Source of the DNA: Opitutaceae bacterium
Lineage (GTDB): Bacteria > Verrucomicrobiota > Verrucomicrobiia > Opitutales > Opitutaceae
Reading direction: 5' to 3'
Assembly: GCA_030693515.1 (NCBI GenBank)
Contig: JAUYAK010000017.1
Location: forward strand, 62,001-126,000
Length of the DNA: 64,000 nt
Of the stretch, positions 1-9,313 are shown piece after piece (within the stretch, counting starts at the first letter, position 1; each line of letters starts with the position of its first letter). The position numbers and the translations under genes were made by a program. The notes under the pieces are model-generated. The model saw only the letters and a list, made by a program, of their open reading frames with translations, searched no databases and was not told the DNA's origin.

Positions 1-1
1 G

Positions 2-616
2 CTCGCGTTCAGCGGTGTCGCGCGCAACGACGGCAAGCGCTCCGGCGAGTGGTCCTTCGTCGGCTACCGGCGCGAGCGCTTCACGCTGCTCGACAGCGGC
101 ACGTTCTGGCTTTCCGAGACGCCCGAGGTGCCCGGCAGCAAATCCTGGGACGCCGCCATCACGCGCATCTGCAGCTGGGTGCGTCTGCGCGACCGCACGA
201 ACGGCCGCGAGTTTGTCTTTGCCAACACCCACTTCGATCATCGCGGCACCGTCGCGCGGCTCGAATCGGCGAAGCTGCTCTCCGCGCGCCTCCCCAAGCT
301 GGCCGCCGGCGGCCCGGCCATTCTCGTCGGCGACTTCAACATCAACGAAGACACCCCCGCCTACGCCGAGTTCGTGCGCCCCACTGCTCCCGGCGCGATC
401 CGCTGGATCGATGCCTACCGCGCGCTGCATCCCGTGCGCGCGGCCGACGAGGCGAGCTTCCACGGCTTCAAAGGCACGGTGAAAGGCTCGCGCATCGACT
501 TCGTGTTTCACACCGCAAATTTCACCGCAAGCAGCGCCACCATCGACCGGATGTCGCGCGCGGGCCGCTATCCGTCGGACCACTATCCTGTCACCGCCGT
601 GCTCACGCTGAAGTAG
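2..616 (+). CDS. Endonuclease/exonuclease/phosphatase family protein, 3' part (5' end outside window)
   Basis: The reading frame is open from the first bases of the window and ends at TAG 614-616, so only the C-terminal part is present (about 204 codons). Visible EEP-superfamily (DNase I-like fold) signatures are NTHFDHRG, then VGDFNINEDTPAY (the GDFN metal and substrate motif), IDFVFHT and the terminal SDHYPV with the catalytic Asp-His. Family members hydrolyse phosphodiester or phosphomonoester bonds with a divalent metal. In this lineage many are secreted and lie in catabolic clusters. The signal peptide, if any, lies outside the window, so location and substrate are unknown. An FGE-like gene starts 19 bp downstream on the same strand. 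Confidence 0.88.
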   Translation, partial: LAFSGVARNDGKRSGEWSFVGYRRERFTLLDSGTFWLSETPEVPGSKSWDAAITRICSWVRLRDRTNGREFVFANTHFDHRGTVARLESAKLLSARLPKLAAGGPAILVGDFNINEDTPAYAEFVRPTAPGAIRWIDAYRALHPVRAADEASFHGFKGTVKGSRIDFVFHTANFTASSATIDRMSRAGRYPSDHYPVTAVLTLK

Positions 617-635
617 CCGGCGCCACGTCGCTCCC

Positions 636-1502
636 GTGATTCCACGACCGATCATCCTGCTCACTCTGGTCGTCATCACCGTGAGCCGTGGCGCCGCCGC
701 CGCGCCGCCCGATTCGTTTGCCGGCGCACAGGCCGGCGCCGCGCGCACCGTGGCCGGCATCGCCCTCCGCTGGTGCCCGCCGGGAAAGTTTCTCATGGGC
801 AGCCCGCCGAGCGAACCCGGGCGGCGCGCCGACGAAGCGCAGGTCGAAGTCGTGCTCACGCGCGGATTCTGGCTCGGCCAATTCGAGATCACGCAGGGCC
901 AATGGCGGCGCTTCGCCCCGATTCGCGGCGAACTCATCACGGGCCGCGGCGACGATTTTCCCGTTTACTGGGTCAGCTTCCACGACGCGGAAAAATACTG
1001 CCACTGGCTCACGCGCGACGCGCGCGCCCGCGGCGAACTGCCCGCCGGCTGGGAATTCCGCGTGCCCACCGAGGCGCAATGGGAATACGCGTGCCGCGCC
1101 GGCACGACGACCGCCTTTGCCTTCGGCGATCGGCTGACGACGCGACAGGCAAACTTCGGCCGACCCTACCGCGGCGCGCCGGCCGGTTTTCCCGAGGGCT
1201 CCGCCACCGCGGTCGGCAGCTACCCGCCCAACGCCTGGGGCCTGCACGACCTGCACGGCAACGAATTCGAGTGGTGCCGCGACTGGTATCACGCCCGGCT
1301 CCCCGGCGGCACCGATCCCGATCTCTCGGAGCGCAAGGGCGAGCCCAACCGCGACGGTTCCTACTCGCGCGTCCGCCGCGGCGGCGCGTGGATGGATGCC
1401 GCGGAATTCTGCCGCTCCGCGCTTCGCCTCCGCTACGAGCCCGAGCGCAACGCCGATCACATTGGCCTGCGGGTCGCCGTCGTCCCCGTGGATGGAAGAT
1501 AG
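636..1502 (+). CDS. FGE-like (SUMF1/formylglycine-generating enzyme family) secreted protein lacking one catalytic Cys
   Basis: A 288-aa protein with an N-terminal hydrophobic signal segment (about residues 1-23). The FGE-sulfatase fold is clear: RWCPPGKFLMGSP, GFWLGQFEITQGQW, PVYWVSFHDAEKYCHWL, RVPTEAQWEYACRAG, GLHDLHGNEFEWCRDWY, RVRRGGAW and HIGLRVAV. Genuine aerobic FGEs carry two active-site cysteines in a GGSxxCxxxxC-type segment. Here the segment reads GGAWMDAAEFC, so the first Cys is replaced by Asp254 and only Cys259 remains. This makes sulfatase maturation unlikely despite the many Cys-type sulfatases nearby. Many FGE-fold proteins in PVC bacteria have other or unknown roles. The start is ATT or ATG-like near 636 with the signal peptide immediately following. 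Confidence 0.85.
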   Translation: MIPRPIILLTLVVITVSRGAAAAPPDSFAGAQAGAARTVAGIALRWCPPGKFLMGSPPSEPGRRADEAQVEVVLTRGFWLGQFEITQGQWRRFAPIRGELITGRGDDFPVYWVSFHDAEKYCHWLTRDARARGELPAGWEFRVPTEAQWEYACRAGTTTAFAFGDRLTTRQANFGRPYRGAPAGFPEGSATAVGSYPPNAWGLHDLHGNEFEWCRDWYHARLPGGTDPDLSERKGEPNRDGSYSRVRRGGAWMDAAEFCRSALRLRYEPERNADHIGLRVAVVPVDGR

Positions 1503-1525
1503 GCGGCACAACGCCCGCCGCACGC

Positions 1526-3103
1526 TCACTTCGCCGCACTCGCCAGCGGCAACCGCAGGCACACGGCCTCGAGGTCGTTGCGCACCACCAGCAAATCGCC
1601 GGCGAGCGCGAGGGGATTCCACGTCTTGGAAGAAAACACGCGATGGCGCCGCAGTTCGCCCGGCCCTTCGGGCGTCGGCTTCAGCAACAGGAGTTCGCCA
1701 TCCTCGGCCATTAGCAAAAACAGGTCATCCACGAGGAGACTTTGACCGTGGCCGTGGCGGCCCTCTTTCCATTTCTGCGCGCCATCGCGCAGATCGAGGC
1801 AAGTGAGCATACCGTCGTCGAGGCCGTAAATGAAACCGTCGCGCGCCACCGGATTCGCCAGCTTGGCCTTCAGCTTGAGCGACTGCCACACACGCTCGGC
1901 CGCGAGGCCGCCGCCGGGCGCGGCCTTGATCTCCAGCAGTTCGCTGCCGACACCGTAGCCGGCGGAGAAGACCACGCGATTATCCCCCGCGATCACGGGC
2001 ACGGCCACATGCGGATACCCGCGGCCCCACGGATATTCCCACAGCACCGCGCCATCCGCGGCATCGTGGGCGGTGATGCGACGGTGGTTGTAGGCGAGAA
2101 TCTGGCGGCGGCCCGCGAGCGTCGCGACAAACGGCGAACCGTAGCCCGCCGCCGCTGTGCCCGAAGCCCAAATCCGTTCGCCCGTCGCGGCCCGCAGGGC
2201 GAGGAGCGATTGGTCCGCCTTGCCGCCGGCACTCACGATCACGCGGTCGTCGAGGACCAGCGGCGAACCGGCGTAGCCCCACTCGGGCATGGTCGCGCCG
2301 GTGTCGGCGATCAGATCGCGCGTCCAGAGCACGCGGCCGGTCGCGAGATCGAGGGCGTTGAGCCGGCCCGTCGAGCCGAGCGTGAAAACGCGATCGCCCA
2401 CGATGGTCGGCGTGGCGCGCGGCCCCTCGCCGCCGATCGGGTTGTCGTAGCGGGCCGCATCGCCGTGCGTCCAGAGCACGCGGCCGCTGGCCAAATCGTA
2501 GCACACCACGAGTTCGCGCGGCCCGTCCTGCTCCTGCGTGATCGCGCGCGGCCCCGCGATCGCGAAGCCGGACCAGCCGGCGCCGACCTTGCGCCGCCAG
2601 AGTTCGCGCGGCGGCCGCGCCGCCCAATCCGGATCGAGCGCCGGCCCGGCCAGCACCCCAGTGCGATCTGGCCCGAGGAACTGCGGGAAGTCGGCTCGCG
2701 CGCGCGTGTCAACCGCAGGCAACGCCGCCGCGGCCGGTGCGGTGGCGGGCGCAGCCCGGTCCGTTTTTTCCCAGCGCAGCACCAGGATCGGCACCAGATC
2801 ACCGCTCACGCCCTTGATGCGAAAAATTCCCGCGCCCAACCCCAGCGCGCCCAGCACTCCGAGCGTCACCCCCAGCCGCAGCCGCCAGCGCGCGCGCGAA
2901 AAGCACGTCCACCAAATCAGCAGCAGGGCGAAAACCCCGAGCACGATGCCCATCGACGTCATGTTTTTCTGCTGAAACGTGAGCGCCTCCCGCAGCCGCA
3001 CGATGATGATGGCGGCGGCCCCTGCCAGCAGCACCAGCCAAGCTGGCCAGATCCGCAGGGGTGGACGCGGTGGCAACAGAGAGCCGGCCTCGGTTTTCGT
3101 CAT
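1526..3103 (-). CDS. Membrane-anchored PQQ-like (BamB-like) beta-propeller protein
   Basis: The ATG chosen (complement of 3101-3103) gives 525 aa starting MTKTEAGSLL. The frame stays open further upstream, but that part looks like leader. Three hydrophobic segments occur near the N-terminus (around WPAWLVLLAGAAAIIIV, GIVLGVFALLLIWW and LGVTLGVLGALGLGAGI). A periplasmic beta-propeller follows with repeated PQQ-type blades: LASGRVLWTHGD, DLATGRVLWTRDL, RAATGERIWAS and DAADGAVLWEYPWG. The opening FPQFLGPDRTGVLAG is typical of Planctomycete/Verrucomicrobial PQQ-repeat proteins. The family often acts as a scaffold, and no quinoprotein dehydrogenase residues could be verified. It is convergent with the FGE-like gene and divergent from the esterase at 3226. 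Confidence 0.85.
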   Translation of the reverse strand: MTKTEAGSLLPPRPPLRIWPAWLVLLAGAAAIIIVRLREALTFQQKNMTSMGIVLGVFALLLIWWTCFSRARWRLRLGVTLGVLGALGLGAGIFRIKGVSGDLVPILVLRWEKTDRAAPATAPAAAALPAVDTRARADFPQFLGPDRTGVLAGPALDPDWAARPPRELWRRKVGAGWSGFAIAGPRAITQEQDGPRELVVCYDLASGRVLWTHGDAARYDNPIGGEGPRATPTIVGDRVFTLGSTGRLNALDLATGRVLWTRDLIADTGATMPEWGYAGSPLVLDDRVIVSAGGKADQSLLALRAATGERIWASGTAAAGYGSPFVATLAGRRQILAYNHRRITAHDAADGAVLWEYPWGRGYPHVAVPVIAGDNRVVFSAGYGVGSELLEIKAAPGGGLAAERVWQSLKLKAKLANPVARDGFIYGLDDGMLTCLDLRDGAQKWKEGRHGHGQSLLVDDLFLLMAEDGELLLLKPTPEGPGELRRHRVFSSKTWNPLALAGDLLVVRNDLEAVCLRLPLASAAK

Positions 3104-3225
3104 CGTTTGCCGACTGAAGCCCGCACCCCACGCAACACAAGCTCCGTCGGGCCGTCTCTCACGCTTGGCGCTGCGGCCAGAAATCCGACTGGCCACTGCA
3201 ACCGAGCCACGCCCCACTTTACCTC

Positions 3226-4113
3226 ATGCCCCACTCCACACTTCGTCTCCTCGCTGGTCTCACTCTGGCGAGCGCCGTAATCGCCGCCCAGCCCTACCCG
3301 CCGCGATTCGACGGCGCGCGCATCGAGACTTACAAGACCATCGGTGACACCGAGCTCACGCTGCACATCTTCGAGCCGGCGGGCGGTCCGAAGACGAATC
3401 GCCCCGCGATCGTGTTCTTCTTCGGCGGCGGTTGGAACAACGGCTCGCCCACGCAATTCGAGCCGCACTGTCGCGCCCTCGCCGCGCGCGGCATGGTCGC
3501 CATCACCGCGGACTACCGCGTCGCTTCCCGCCACCAGGTGAAACCCACGGCGTGCGTCGCCGATGCCAAGTCCGCCCTCCGCTATGTGCGCACCCACGCC
3601 GCGCGCCTCGGCATCGATCCCCAGCGCATCGCCGCGGGCGGCGGCAGCGCCGGCGGCCACCTCGCCGCCGCGATCGCGACGGTGCCCGGCTTCGACACCC
3701 CCGGCGAGGATGCGAAGATCAGCGCCGTGCCCGACGCCCTCGCGCTTTACAACCCCGCGCTCGTCCTCGCCGAAATGGACGGCCTCAAGCTCGAGGGCTT
3801 CGGCACGCGCGTGCCCGAGGATCGCCTCGGCACGGCGCCGAAAAACATCTCGCCCGCCCACCACGTGAAAAAGGGCACGCCGCCCGCGATCATCTTCCAC
3901 GGCAAGGCCGACACCACCGTGCCCTACGCCACCGCCGAGGCGTTCGCCCGCGTGATGCAGGCCGCCGGCAACCGCTGCGAACTCGTCGGCTACGACGGTC
4001 AGCCCCACGGCTTCTTCAACCACGGCCGCGGCGACGGCTCGAACTACCGAGACACCCTCGCCCGCACCGAAGCCTTCTTCGTTTCCCTGGGCTGGATCAC
4101 CGCGGCGAAGTGA
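3226..4113 (+). CDS. Secreted alpha/beta hydrolase (acetyl-esterase / BD-FAE-like)
   Basis: A 295-aa protein with a short signal peptide (about residues 1-20, ending AVIAAQ). The oxyanion-loop motif is FFFGGGWNNG, a variant of HGGGW. The nucleophile elbow is GGGSAGGH. The acid and base are offered by FHGKADTTVPY (Asp) and YDGQPHGFFNH (His), completing a Ser-Asp-His triad. The family removes acetyl or other short acyl groups from sugars or small esters. In a cluster with many sulfatases a role in polysaccharide deacylation is plausible, but the substrate is not shown. It is divergently placed from the beta-propeller gene across 122 bp. Confidence 0.9.
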   Translation: MPHSTLRLLAGLTLASAVIAAQPYPPRFDGARIETYKTIGDTELTLHIFEPAGGPKTNRPAIVFFFGGGWNNGSPTQFEPHCRALAARGMVAITADYRVASRHQVKPTACVADAKSALRYVRTHAARLGIDPQRIAAGGGSAGGHLAAAIATVPGFDTPGEDAKISAVPDALALYNPALVLAEMDGLKLEGFGTRVPEDRLGTAPKNISPAHHVKKGTPPAIIFHGKADTTVPYATAEAFARVMQAAGNRCELVGYDGQPHGFFNHGRGDGSNYRDTLARTEAFFVSLGWITAAK

Positions 4114-4289
4114 CGGGGACCGGCGTGAGCCGCAAGCATGGAGGGACCACCCCTCACTTGAGCATCGGCGCGCCCTCGAAGCGGACGATGTCCCGTGCGC
4201 CCCATTCCGCATCTTGACGCTCGGCTTTTCCCGCCGCCAACTCAGCGCGCCCCCTCGCCGTCGGCGTCAATCCCGCCGCCCCATCCACC

Positions 4290-5024
4290 ATGAAAACTCT
4301 GATCCTCCTCAGCCTTGCATTCGCCAGCTGCTCCCTCGGCCACGCCGATGAACGCGGCAAATTGATTTTCTCCGACAACTTCGAGCGCACCGCCTCGCAG
4401 CAAACCAATGATGAGGTCGGGAATGGCTGGACCACGAACAGCGCGAGCCGCGCGGGCGGCAACAAACAGGTCGATTTGAAAAACGGCGCCATGCACATCG
4501 CCATGCACCCGACCGCCGATCACGCGGTCTCGGTCGCGCACGAGGCGGGCTTTCGCGACGGCACCGTCGAGCTGCGGTTCATGCTGGAGGACGCGAAGGA
4601 CTCCCTCGGCGTCGATTTCGCCGACCTGCAGTGCAAGGAGGTCTGGGCCGGACATCTGTTCAAGATCGATGTCGGCGTCGGCAAGGTGAGCATCATGGAC
4701 TCGAAGTTTGGCACCATGAGCCTTGAGAACCGGAACCTGCGGCTGGCCGGCAAGCTGACGCCCGAGCAGCAGAAAGCCATCGCGGCGCTGAAGAAAAACT
4801 TCACCGCACCGATCGCGACGGGGAAATGGCACAGCCTGAGCATCCGGATTGTCGGCGACATCGCGGCCGTCGCGCTTGATGGAAAGCCGATCGGCTCGTT
4901 CGCGTCTGCCGCCTTCGCCCACCCGACCAAGCGGATGATCCGCCTCGGCGTCCCGCGGAAAGCCGTCGTGGATGATGTGATGATCTTCGCCCTCACTGCC
5001 ACGGGCAGCCCGGGCGAAAAGTAA
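4290..5024 (+). CDS. Secreted concanavalin-like (DUF1080 / 3-keto-disaccharide hydrolase-like) domain protein
   Basis: A 244-aa protein starting MKTLILLSLAFASCSLGHA, a good signal peptide. A Cys at residue 14 sits in ASCS, so lipoprotein processing is possible but the lipobox is poor. The mature protein opens with KLIFSDNFERT and shows beta-sandwich features such as GKWHSLSIRIVGDIAAVALDGKPI, the pattern seen in LamG/concanavalin-like and DUF1080 proteins of Planctomycetes and Verrucomicrobia. No catalytic residues can be assigned. It precedes a sulfatase gene on the same strand and may bind or process a carbohydrate. Confidence 0.7.
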   Translation: MKTLILLSLAFASCSLGHADERGKLIFSDNFERTASQQTNDEVGNGWTTNSASRAGGNKQVDLKNGAMHIAMHPTADHAVSVAHEAGFRDGTVELRFMLEDAKDSLGVDFADLQCKEVWAGHLFKIDVGVGKVSIMDSKFGTMSLENRNLRLAGKLTPEQQKAIAALKKNFTAPIATGKWHSLSIRIVGDIAAVALDGKPIGSFASAAFAHPTKRMIRLGVPRKAVVDDVMIFALTATGSPGEK

Positions 5025-5223
5025 CGGCCCGACAGGAAATTTTCGGCAGGCCGGGCCCTACCGCCACGACGATGCAGCCGCGTGACCTCACCCGCGGAGT
5101 CGGCGGGAGCGGGGCGCGCAGCCCGACGCTCAGCGGCGAGTAAGATTTAATGCTGACAGGACTCCTGCTTACACTCCGCTGGCCTGGTTGGTTTCTTTTA
5201 TGCAAGCCACCGGATTCCCCTTC

Positions 5224-6726
5224 ATGAAACACCCTGCCCTCTTCCCCCTCCTCGCCATCGCTGTCGCCCTCGCCGCGCCGTTGCACGCGGCTTCTGCGGC
5301 GTCTGCTCCGCCCAACCTCGTCCTCATCATCGCCGACGATCTGAACTGGGACGACGTCGGCGCGTATGGGCATCCCAATATCCGGCCCCCCCACCTCGAT
5401 CGCCTGGCCGCTGGCGGGATGCGCTTTCAACACGCCTACCTCACCACCAACTCGTGCAGTCCTTCGCGCGCCAGCCTTCTGACCGGCAAGTATCCGCACA
5501 ACACCGGGGCCGAGCAGTTGCACTGGCCGTTGCCGGCCGGGAGCCAGACCTTTGCCCAACACCTGAAGAAACAGGGCTACTACACGGCGGCGGCCGGAAA
5601 ATGGCACTTGGGCAACGCCGTGCGCGATCATTTCGACAAGATCTACGAAGCCTCCGACGACGGCTTCGTGTTGCCCTCGGGCAAGCCCGGTGGCGCTCCC
5701 GCCAAGATGATCGCGAAAGAGCCCAGCGGCTGCGAGCACTGGGTCCAGGCCCTGGAGGATCGCCCCAAGGACAAGCCGTTCTTCCTCTGGCTCGCCGCGC
5801 TCGATCCCCATCGCGAATACACGGCCGGCGCCCTGACGCCCCCGCACCGGCTCGAAGATGTGGTCGTGCCCCCGCATCTGCCCGACAACCCGGACGTGCG
5901 CGAAGACCTGCGCCTCTACTACGACGAGATCGGCCGGCTGGACGGCTACGTGGGCCAAGTGATGGCGACACTCAAGAGCCAGGGCTGCGACGACAACACG
6001 CTCGTGCTCTTCATCACCGACAACGGCCGGCCCTTCCCCCGCGACAAGACCTCCCTCTACGACGGCGGCATCCGCACCCCGTGGATCGTCCGCTGGCCCG
6101 CCGCCATCCGCGCGGGGCAGACTTCCTTTTCGCTGGTGAGCGCGGTGGACATCGCGGCCACGTTTCTCGAATTGGCCGGCGTCAAACCCGCGGCGCTGCC
6201 GGGCGACGGGAAGAGTTTCGCCGGCGTGTTGCGCGACGCTGCGCTGTCTTATCGGGAATTCGCCTTCGCCGAGGACCACTGGCATGACTACGAGGACCAC
6301 GCGCGCGCGGTCATGACGCAGCGCTTCAAACTCATCCGGAACGACTACCCGGATCTCCCGGCCACGCCCTCCGCCGACGCCGGGCGCGGGCTCAGTTGGC
6401 AGTCCATGCTCAAGCTCCACCAGCAGGGAAAACTCACCGTGGCCCAGCAAGCCTGCTTCCTCGCGCCCCGCGCGCCGTGGGAGCTCTACGATCTCCAGCG
6501 CGACCCGGGCGAACTGCACAACCGTTTCAACGATCCCGCCTATCAGAGCGTGCGCGCCCAGTTGCAGCAGGCCCTCGAAAACTGGACCCGCGAAACCAAG
6601 GACTTCCTCCCGAGCAAGCGCACGCCCGACGAATTCAACCGCGTCACAGGCGAGCCCGATAGCTCCGTCCGTATCCGTCCGCGTCCGTCCAAACTGCAGA
6701 TGTTCGGGACCAACGGCGCCTATTGA
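5224..6726 (+). CDS. Secreted sulfatase (Cys-type, S1/arylsulfatase fold)
   Basis: The ATG at 5224 (MKHPALFPLL) was chosen because it gives a clean signal peptide; the frame is open 12 codons further upstream. The 500-aa product has N-terminal metal ligands in LVLIIADDLNWDD. The maturation motif CSPSR has Cys78 to be converted to formylglycine, followed by ASLLTGKYPHNTG. The GKWHLG Lys/His pair and the later ITDNGRP segment (Asp-Asn metal ligands) are present. The C-terminal part has the usual WELYDLQRDPGELHN signature. It hydrolyses sulfate esters, probably on a polysaccharide, in the periplasm or outside the cell. The substrate subfamily cannot be assigned by eye. An esterase follows on the same strand after 31 bp. 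Confidence 0.93.
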   Translation: MKHPALFPLLAIAVALAAPLHAASAASAPPNLVLIIADDLNWDDVGAYGHPNIRPPHLDRLAAGGMRFQHAYLTTNSCSPSRASLLTGKYPHNTGAEQLHWPLPAGSQTFAQHLKKQGYYTAAAGKWHLGNAVRDHFDKIYEASDDGFVLPSGKPGGAPAKMIAKEPSGCEHWVQALEDRPKDKPFFLWLAALDPHREYTAGALTPPHRLEDVVVPPHLPDNPDVREDLRLYYDEIGRLDGYVGQVMATLKSQGCDDNTLVLFITDNGRPFPRDKTSLYDGGIRTPWIVRWPAAIRAGQTSFSLVSAVDIAATFLELAGVKPAALPGDGKSFAGVLRDAALSYREFAFAEDHWHDYEDHARAVMTQRFKLIRNDYPDLPATPSADAGRGLSWQSMLKLHQQGKLTVAQQACFLAPRAPWELYDLQRDPGELHNRFNDPAYQSVRAQLQQALENWTRETKDFLPSKRTPDEFNRVTGEPDSSVRIRPRPSKLQMFGTNGAY

Positions 6727-6757
6727 CGCAACCGCTGCTCTCCACGCCGTCGGGTAA

Positions 6758-7648
6758 ATGACAATTTTCGAACCTGCCATTCGATGGACCGCGGTCTCCG
6801 TTTGCCTGGCGCTCGCCGGCGCAAAGCTGAGCGCAGGCCCGAGTGAAGCGGATCTCGTCACCCCGACGATGACGTCGGACGCGCCAGCCGCGGGGAAGCG
6901 CGTGCGGCAGGTGGCGCCTGAATACACGGGCACGGAGGTTTACCATTCGCTCTACCTCCCGACGGATTGGAAGCCCGGCGGCCGCTATCCCGTGATCGTC
7001 GAATACACCGGCAACAAATTTCCCGCGAGCAACAGCAGCGGCGAAGTGAAGGACGCGAACCTCGGCTACGGCTTGAGCGGCGGCACGGGCTACATTTGGG
7101 TCGTCCTGCCTTGTGTCGAAGTCGGCCGGCGCGCCAATGCTGTCACGTGGTGGGGCGACCGGGACGCCACCGTCGCCTACTGCAAGGACAACTTGCCCCG
7201 GATCTGCGCCGCCTTTGGCGGCGATCCTGATCGCATGGTCGTGTGCGGTTTCTCCCGCGGGGCCATCGCCACCAGTTACATCGGGCTCGCCGACGACGAG
7301 ATCGCCGCGCGGTGGACCGCCGTAATCACCCATGACCATTTCGACGGGCAGCGCTCGTGGAACTACCCGACCAGCGATCGCGCGTCGGCGTTGGTCCGCC
7401 TGGCGCGGTTGCGCGGCCGGCCGGTGTTGGTCTGCGGTCAAAACGCCACGCAGGTTCGCGAACAGTTCCTGCAAAATCACCTCGGGCTGGCGCAGTTCAC
7501 CTTCCTCGATGTGCCGATGAAAGCAATTTTCCGCATCCCGGAAGGCAACGTCATCCATCCGCACACCGATCTGTGGCTGCACCGCGCCAGCCCCCAGCGC
7601 GATCAAGCCCGCGCGTGGCTTAAAAACGTGGCTGGCGACCCGCCCTAA
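6758..7648 (+). CDS. Secreted alpha/beta hydrolase
   Basis: A 296-aa protein with an N-terminal hydrophobic segment (AVSVCLALAGAKLSAG) likely serving as a signal peptide. The fold is suggested by YHSLYLPTDWKPGGRYPVIVEYTGN followed by the nucleophile elbow VVCGFSRGAIAT (Ser in GFSRG). A late His occurs in NVIHPHTDLWL. The family includes esterases and peptidase-like hydrolases, and no closer assignment is safe. It lies 31 bp after a sulfatase and probably shares its transcript. A role in removing acyl substituents from the same substrate is an inference from context only. Confidence 0.78.
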   Translation: MTIFEPAIRWTAVSVCLALAGAKLSAGPSEADLVTPTMTSDAPAAGKRVRQVAPEYTGTEVYHSLYLPTDWKPGGRYPVIVEYTGNKFPASNSSGEVKDANLGYGLSGGTGYIWVVLPCVEVGRRANAVTWWGDRDATVAYCKDNLPRICAAFGGDPDRMVVCGFSRGAIATSYIGLADDEIAARWTAVITHDHFDGQRSWNYPTSDRASALVRLARLRGRPVLVCGQNATQVREQFLQNHLGLAQFTFLDVPMKAIFRIPEGNVIHPHTDLWLHRASPQRDQARAWLKNVAGDPP

Positions 7649-7820
7649 TCCGCCGCGGCCATCACGCGCACCTGTCGCGGCTGCGGCTTCAGCCCACGAA
7701 CCCCAGATTGCCCATGGATCTTTGCTCGCGTGATCGCCGCCCGCACGGAAATCTCCGCTGCCATCGCCCGTCCCAGCGCCTGTTTTCGCACTACCCCTCA
7801 ACCGTTCCTCCCTCCCTATC

Positions 7821-9263
7821 ATGAAATCTTTGCCTCGCCTCCTGCGCACCGCCCTCACCGTCATGGTGCTTGGCCTCACCGCGGCCGCCTTCGCCGCGCC
7901 CGCCAAGCGTCCGAATATCCTCTGGCTCATCGGCGAGGACTTCTCGCCCGACCTCGCCTGCTACGGCGTGAAGCAGGTGTGGTCACCGAACCTCGACCGG
8001 CTCGCGGCCCAAGGCATGCGCTTCAACCGCATGTTCACCACCGCGCCCGTGTGCAGCGCCGCGCGCTCGGCGTTCATGACCGGCATGTATCAGACCACCA
8101 TCGGCGCGCACAACCACCGCTCGCATCGCGACGACGGCTATCGCGTCCCCGCGGGCGTGAAGCCGCTCCCGGATTGGCTGCGCGACGCCGGTTATCTCGC
8201 CGCCAACATCCGCGAACTGCCCGCCGCACTCGGCATCCGCGGCTCCGGCAAAACCGACTGGAATTTCACCTATCCCGCGCAACCCTTCGACTCCGACAAG
8301 TGGAGCGACCTCAAGGGCAAGCAGCCGTTCTTCGCGCAGATCAATTTCTCAGAAACGCACCGCACCTTCAAGGGCCCGAAGAAAGCCGATCCCGCGAAGG
8401 TGGACCTCCCCCCGATCTATCCCGATCATCCCATCGCCCGCGCCGACTGGGCCGCCTACCTCGACGACGCCAGTGAGCTCGACCGCAAGATCGGCCTCGT
8501 CCTCCAGCAACTCGAGGCCGACGGTGTCGCCGACGACACGATCGTCCTCTTCATGGGCGACCACGGCGCCGCGCACGTGCGCGCCAAGCAGTTCGTCTAC
8601 GACGATGGCCTGCGCGTGCCGTTCATCGTCCGCTGGGCGAAGAATTTTCCGGAGCCCAAGGGCTTCAAATCCGGCACCGTGAGCGACCGCATCATGGAGG
8701 CCATCGACGTCCTCCCCACGCTGCTCGATGTCGCGGGTGCGCCGAAGCCGGCGAAGATGCAGGGCCGCATTCTGTTTGGCGACCGCGCCGAGCCCGCGCG
8801 CGAGTATGCCTTCGGTGCGCGCGACCGCTGCGACGAGACCGTCTTCCGCTTCCGCACCGTGCGCGACGCCCGCTACCGCTACATCAAAAACTTCACCCCC
8901 GAGCGCCCCTTCCTCCAGGCCAACGCCTACAAGCAAATGCAGTATCCCGTTTGGACGCTAATTCAGGAACTCGGCGCGCAGGGCAAACTCACCGACTGGC
9001 AGAAAAATTTCTATCTCTCCCCGACGATGGCGCCCGAGGAGCTCTACGACATGGAGAGCGATCCGTGGTCGATGAACAACCTCGTGGCCTCGAAAAAGCC
9101 CGCCGATCAGGTCGCCCTCGCCCGCCTGCGCGGCGTGTTGGAAAAGTGGATCGTCGAGTCCGATGACCAGGGGCGCGTCCTCGAACCGGTCGCCATTGCC
9201 GCAGCGAAAGGCGCGACCCGGCCGGACGCGGCCAAGCAAAAGAAAAACAAAAAAGCCCAGTGA
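7821..9263 (+). CDS. Secreted sulfatase (Cys-type, CSAAR motif) with Lys-rich tail
   Basis: A 480-aa protein with a signal peptide (residues 1-27, ending AAFAAPAK). The N-terminal strand NILWLIGEDFSPDL carries an E-D instead of the commoner D-D metal ligands. The maturation motif is CSAAR (Cys78), followed by SAFMTGMYQTTIG. The late metal-binding segment is MGDHGAAH. GKWH is not present at its usual place: the corresponding region reads LAANIRELP, as in sulfamidase-like members. The C-terminus is polycationic (AAKQKKNKKAQ). The similar gene at 11003 shares these oddities, so the two are paralogues of one subfamily. The role is desulfation of a secreted or imported glycan; the substrate is unknown. 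Confidence 0.9.
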   Translation: MKSLPRLLRTALTVMVLGLTAAAFAAPAKRPNILWLIGEDFSPDLACYGVKQVWSPNLDRLAAQGMRFNRMFTTAPVCSAARSAFMTGMYQTTIGAHNHRSHRDDGYRVPAGVKPLPDWLRDAGYLAANIRELPAALGIRGSGKTDWNFTYPAQPFDSDKWSDLKGKQPFFAQINFSETHRTFKGPKKADPAKVDLPPIYPDHPIARADWAAYLDDASELDRKIGLVLQQLEADGVADDTIVLFMGDHGAAHVRAKQFVYDDGLRVPFIVRWAKNFPEPKGFKSGTVSDRIMEAIDVLPTLLDVAGAPKPAKMQGRILFGDRAEPAREYAFGARDRCDETVFRFRTVRDARYRYIKNFTPERPFLQANAYKQMQYPVWTLIQELGAQGKLTDWQKNFYLSPTMAPEELYDMESDPWSMNNLVASKKPADQVALARLRGVLEKWIVESDDQGRVLEPVAIAAAKGATRPDAAKQKKNKKAQ

Positions 9264-9313
9264 ACCGACAACTCAGCCTCGGGTAGCGGCTCAGTTTTGC
9301 TTCCGTCCGGATC

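Noticed and set aside
636-1502. Assigning the FGE-like gene as the sulfatase maturase of the cluster
   Set aside because: One of the two catalytic cysteines is replaced by Asp and the protein carries an export signal.
7649-7820. Small gene between the hydrolase at 6758 and the sulfatase at 7821
   Set aside because: No frame with a plausible start, ribosome binding site or recognisable protein was found; the frames present are shadows of neighbours.
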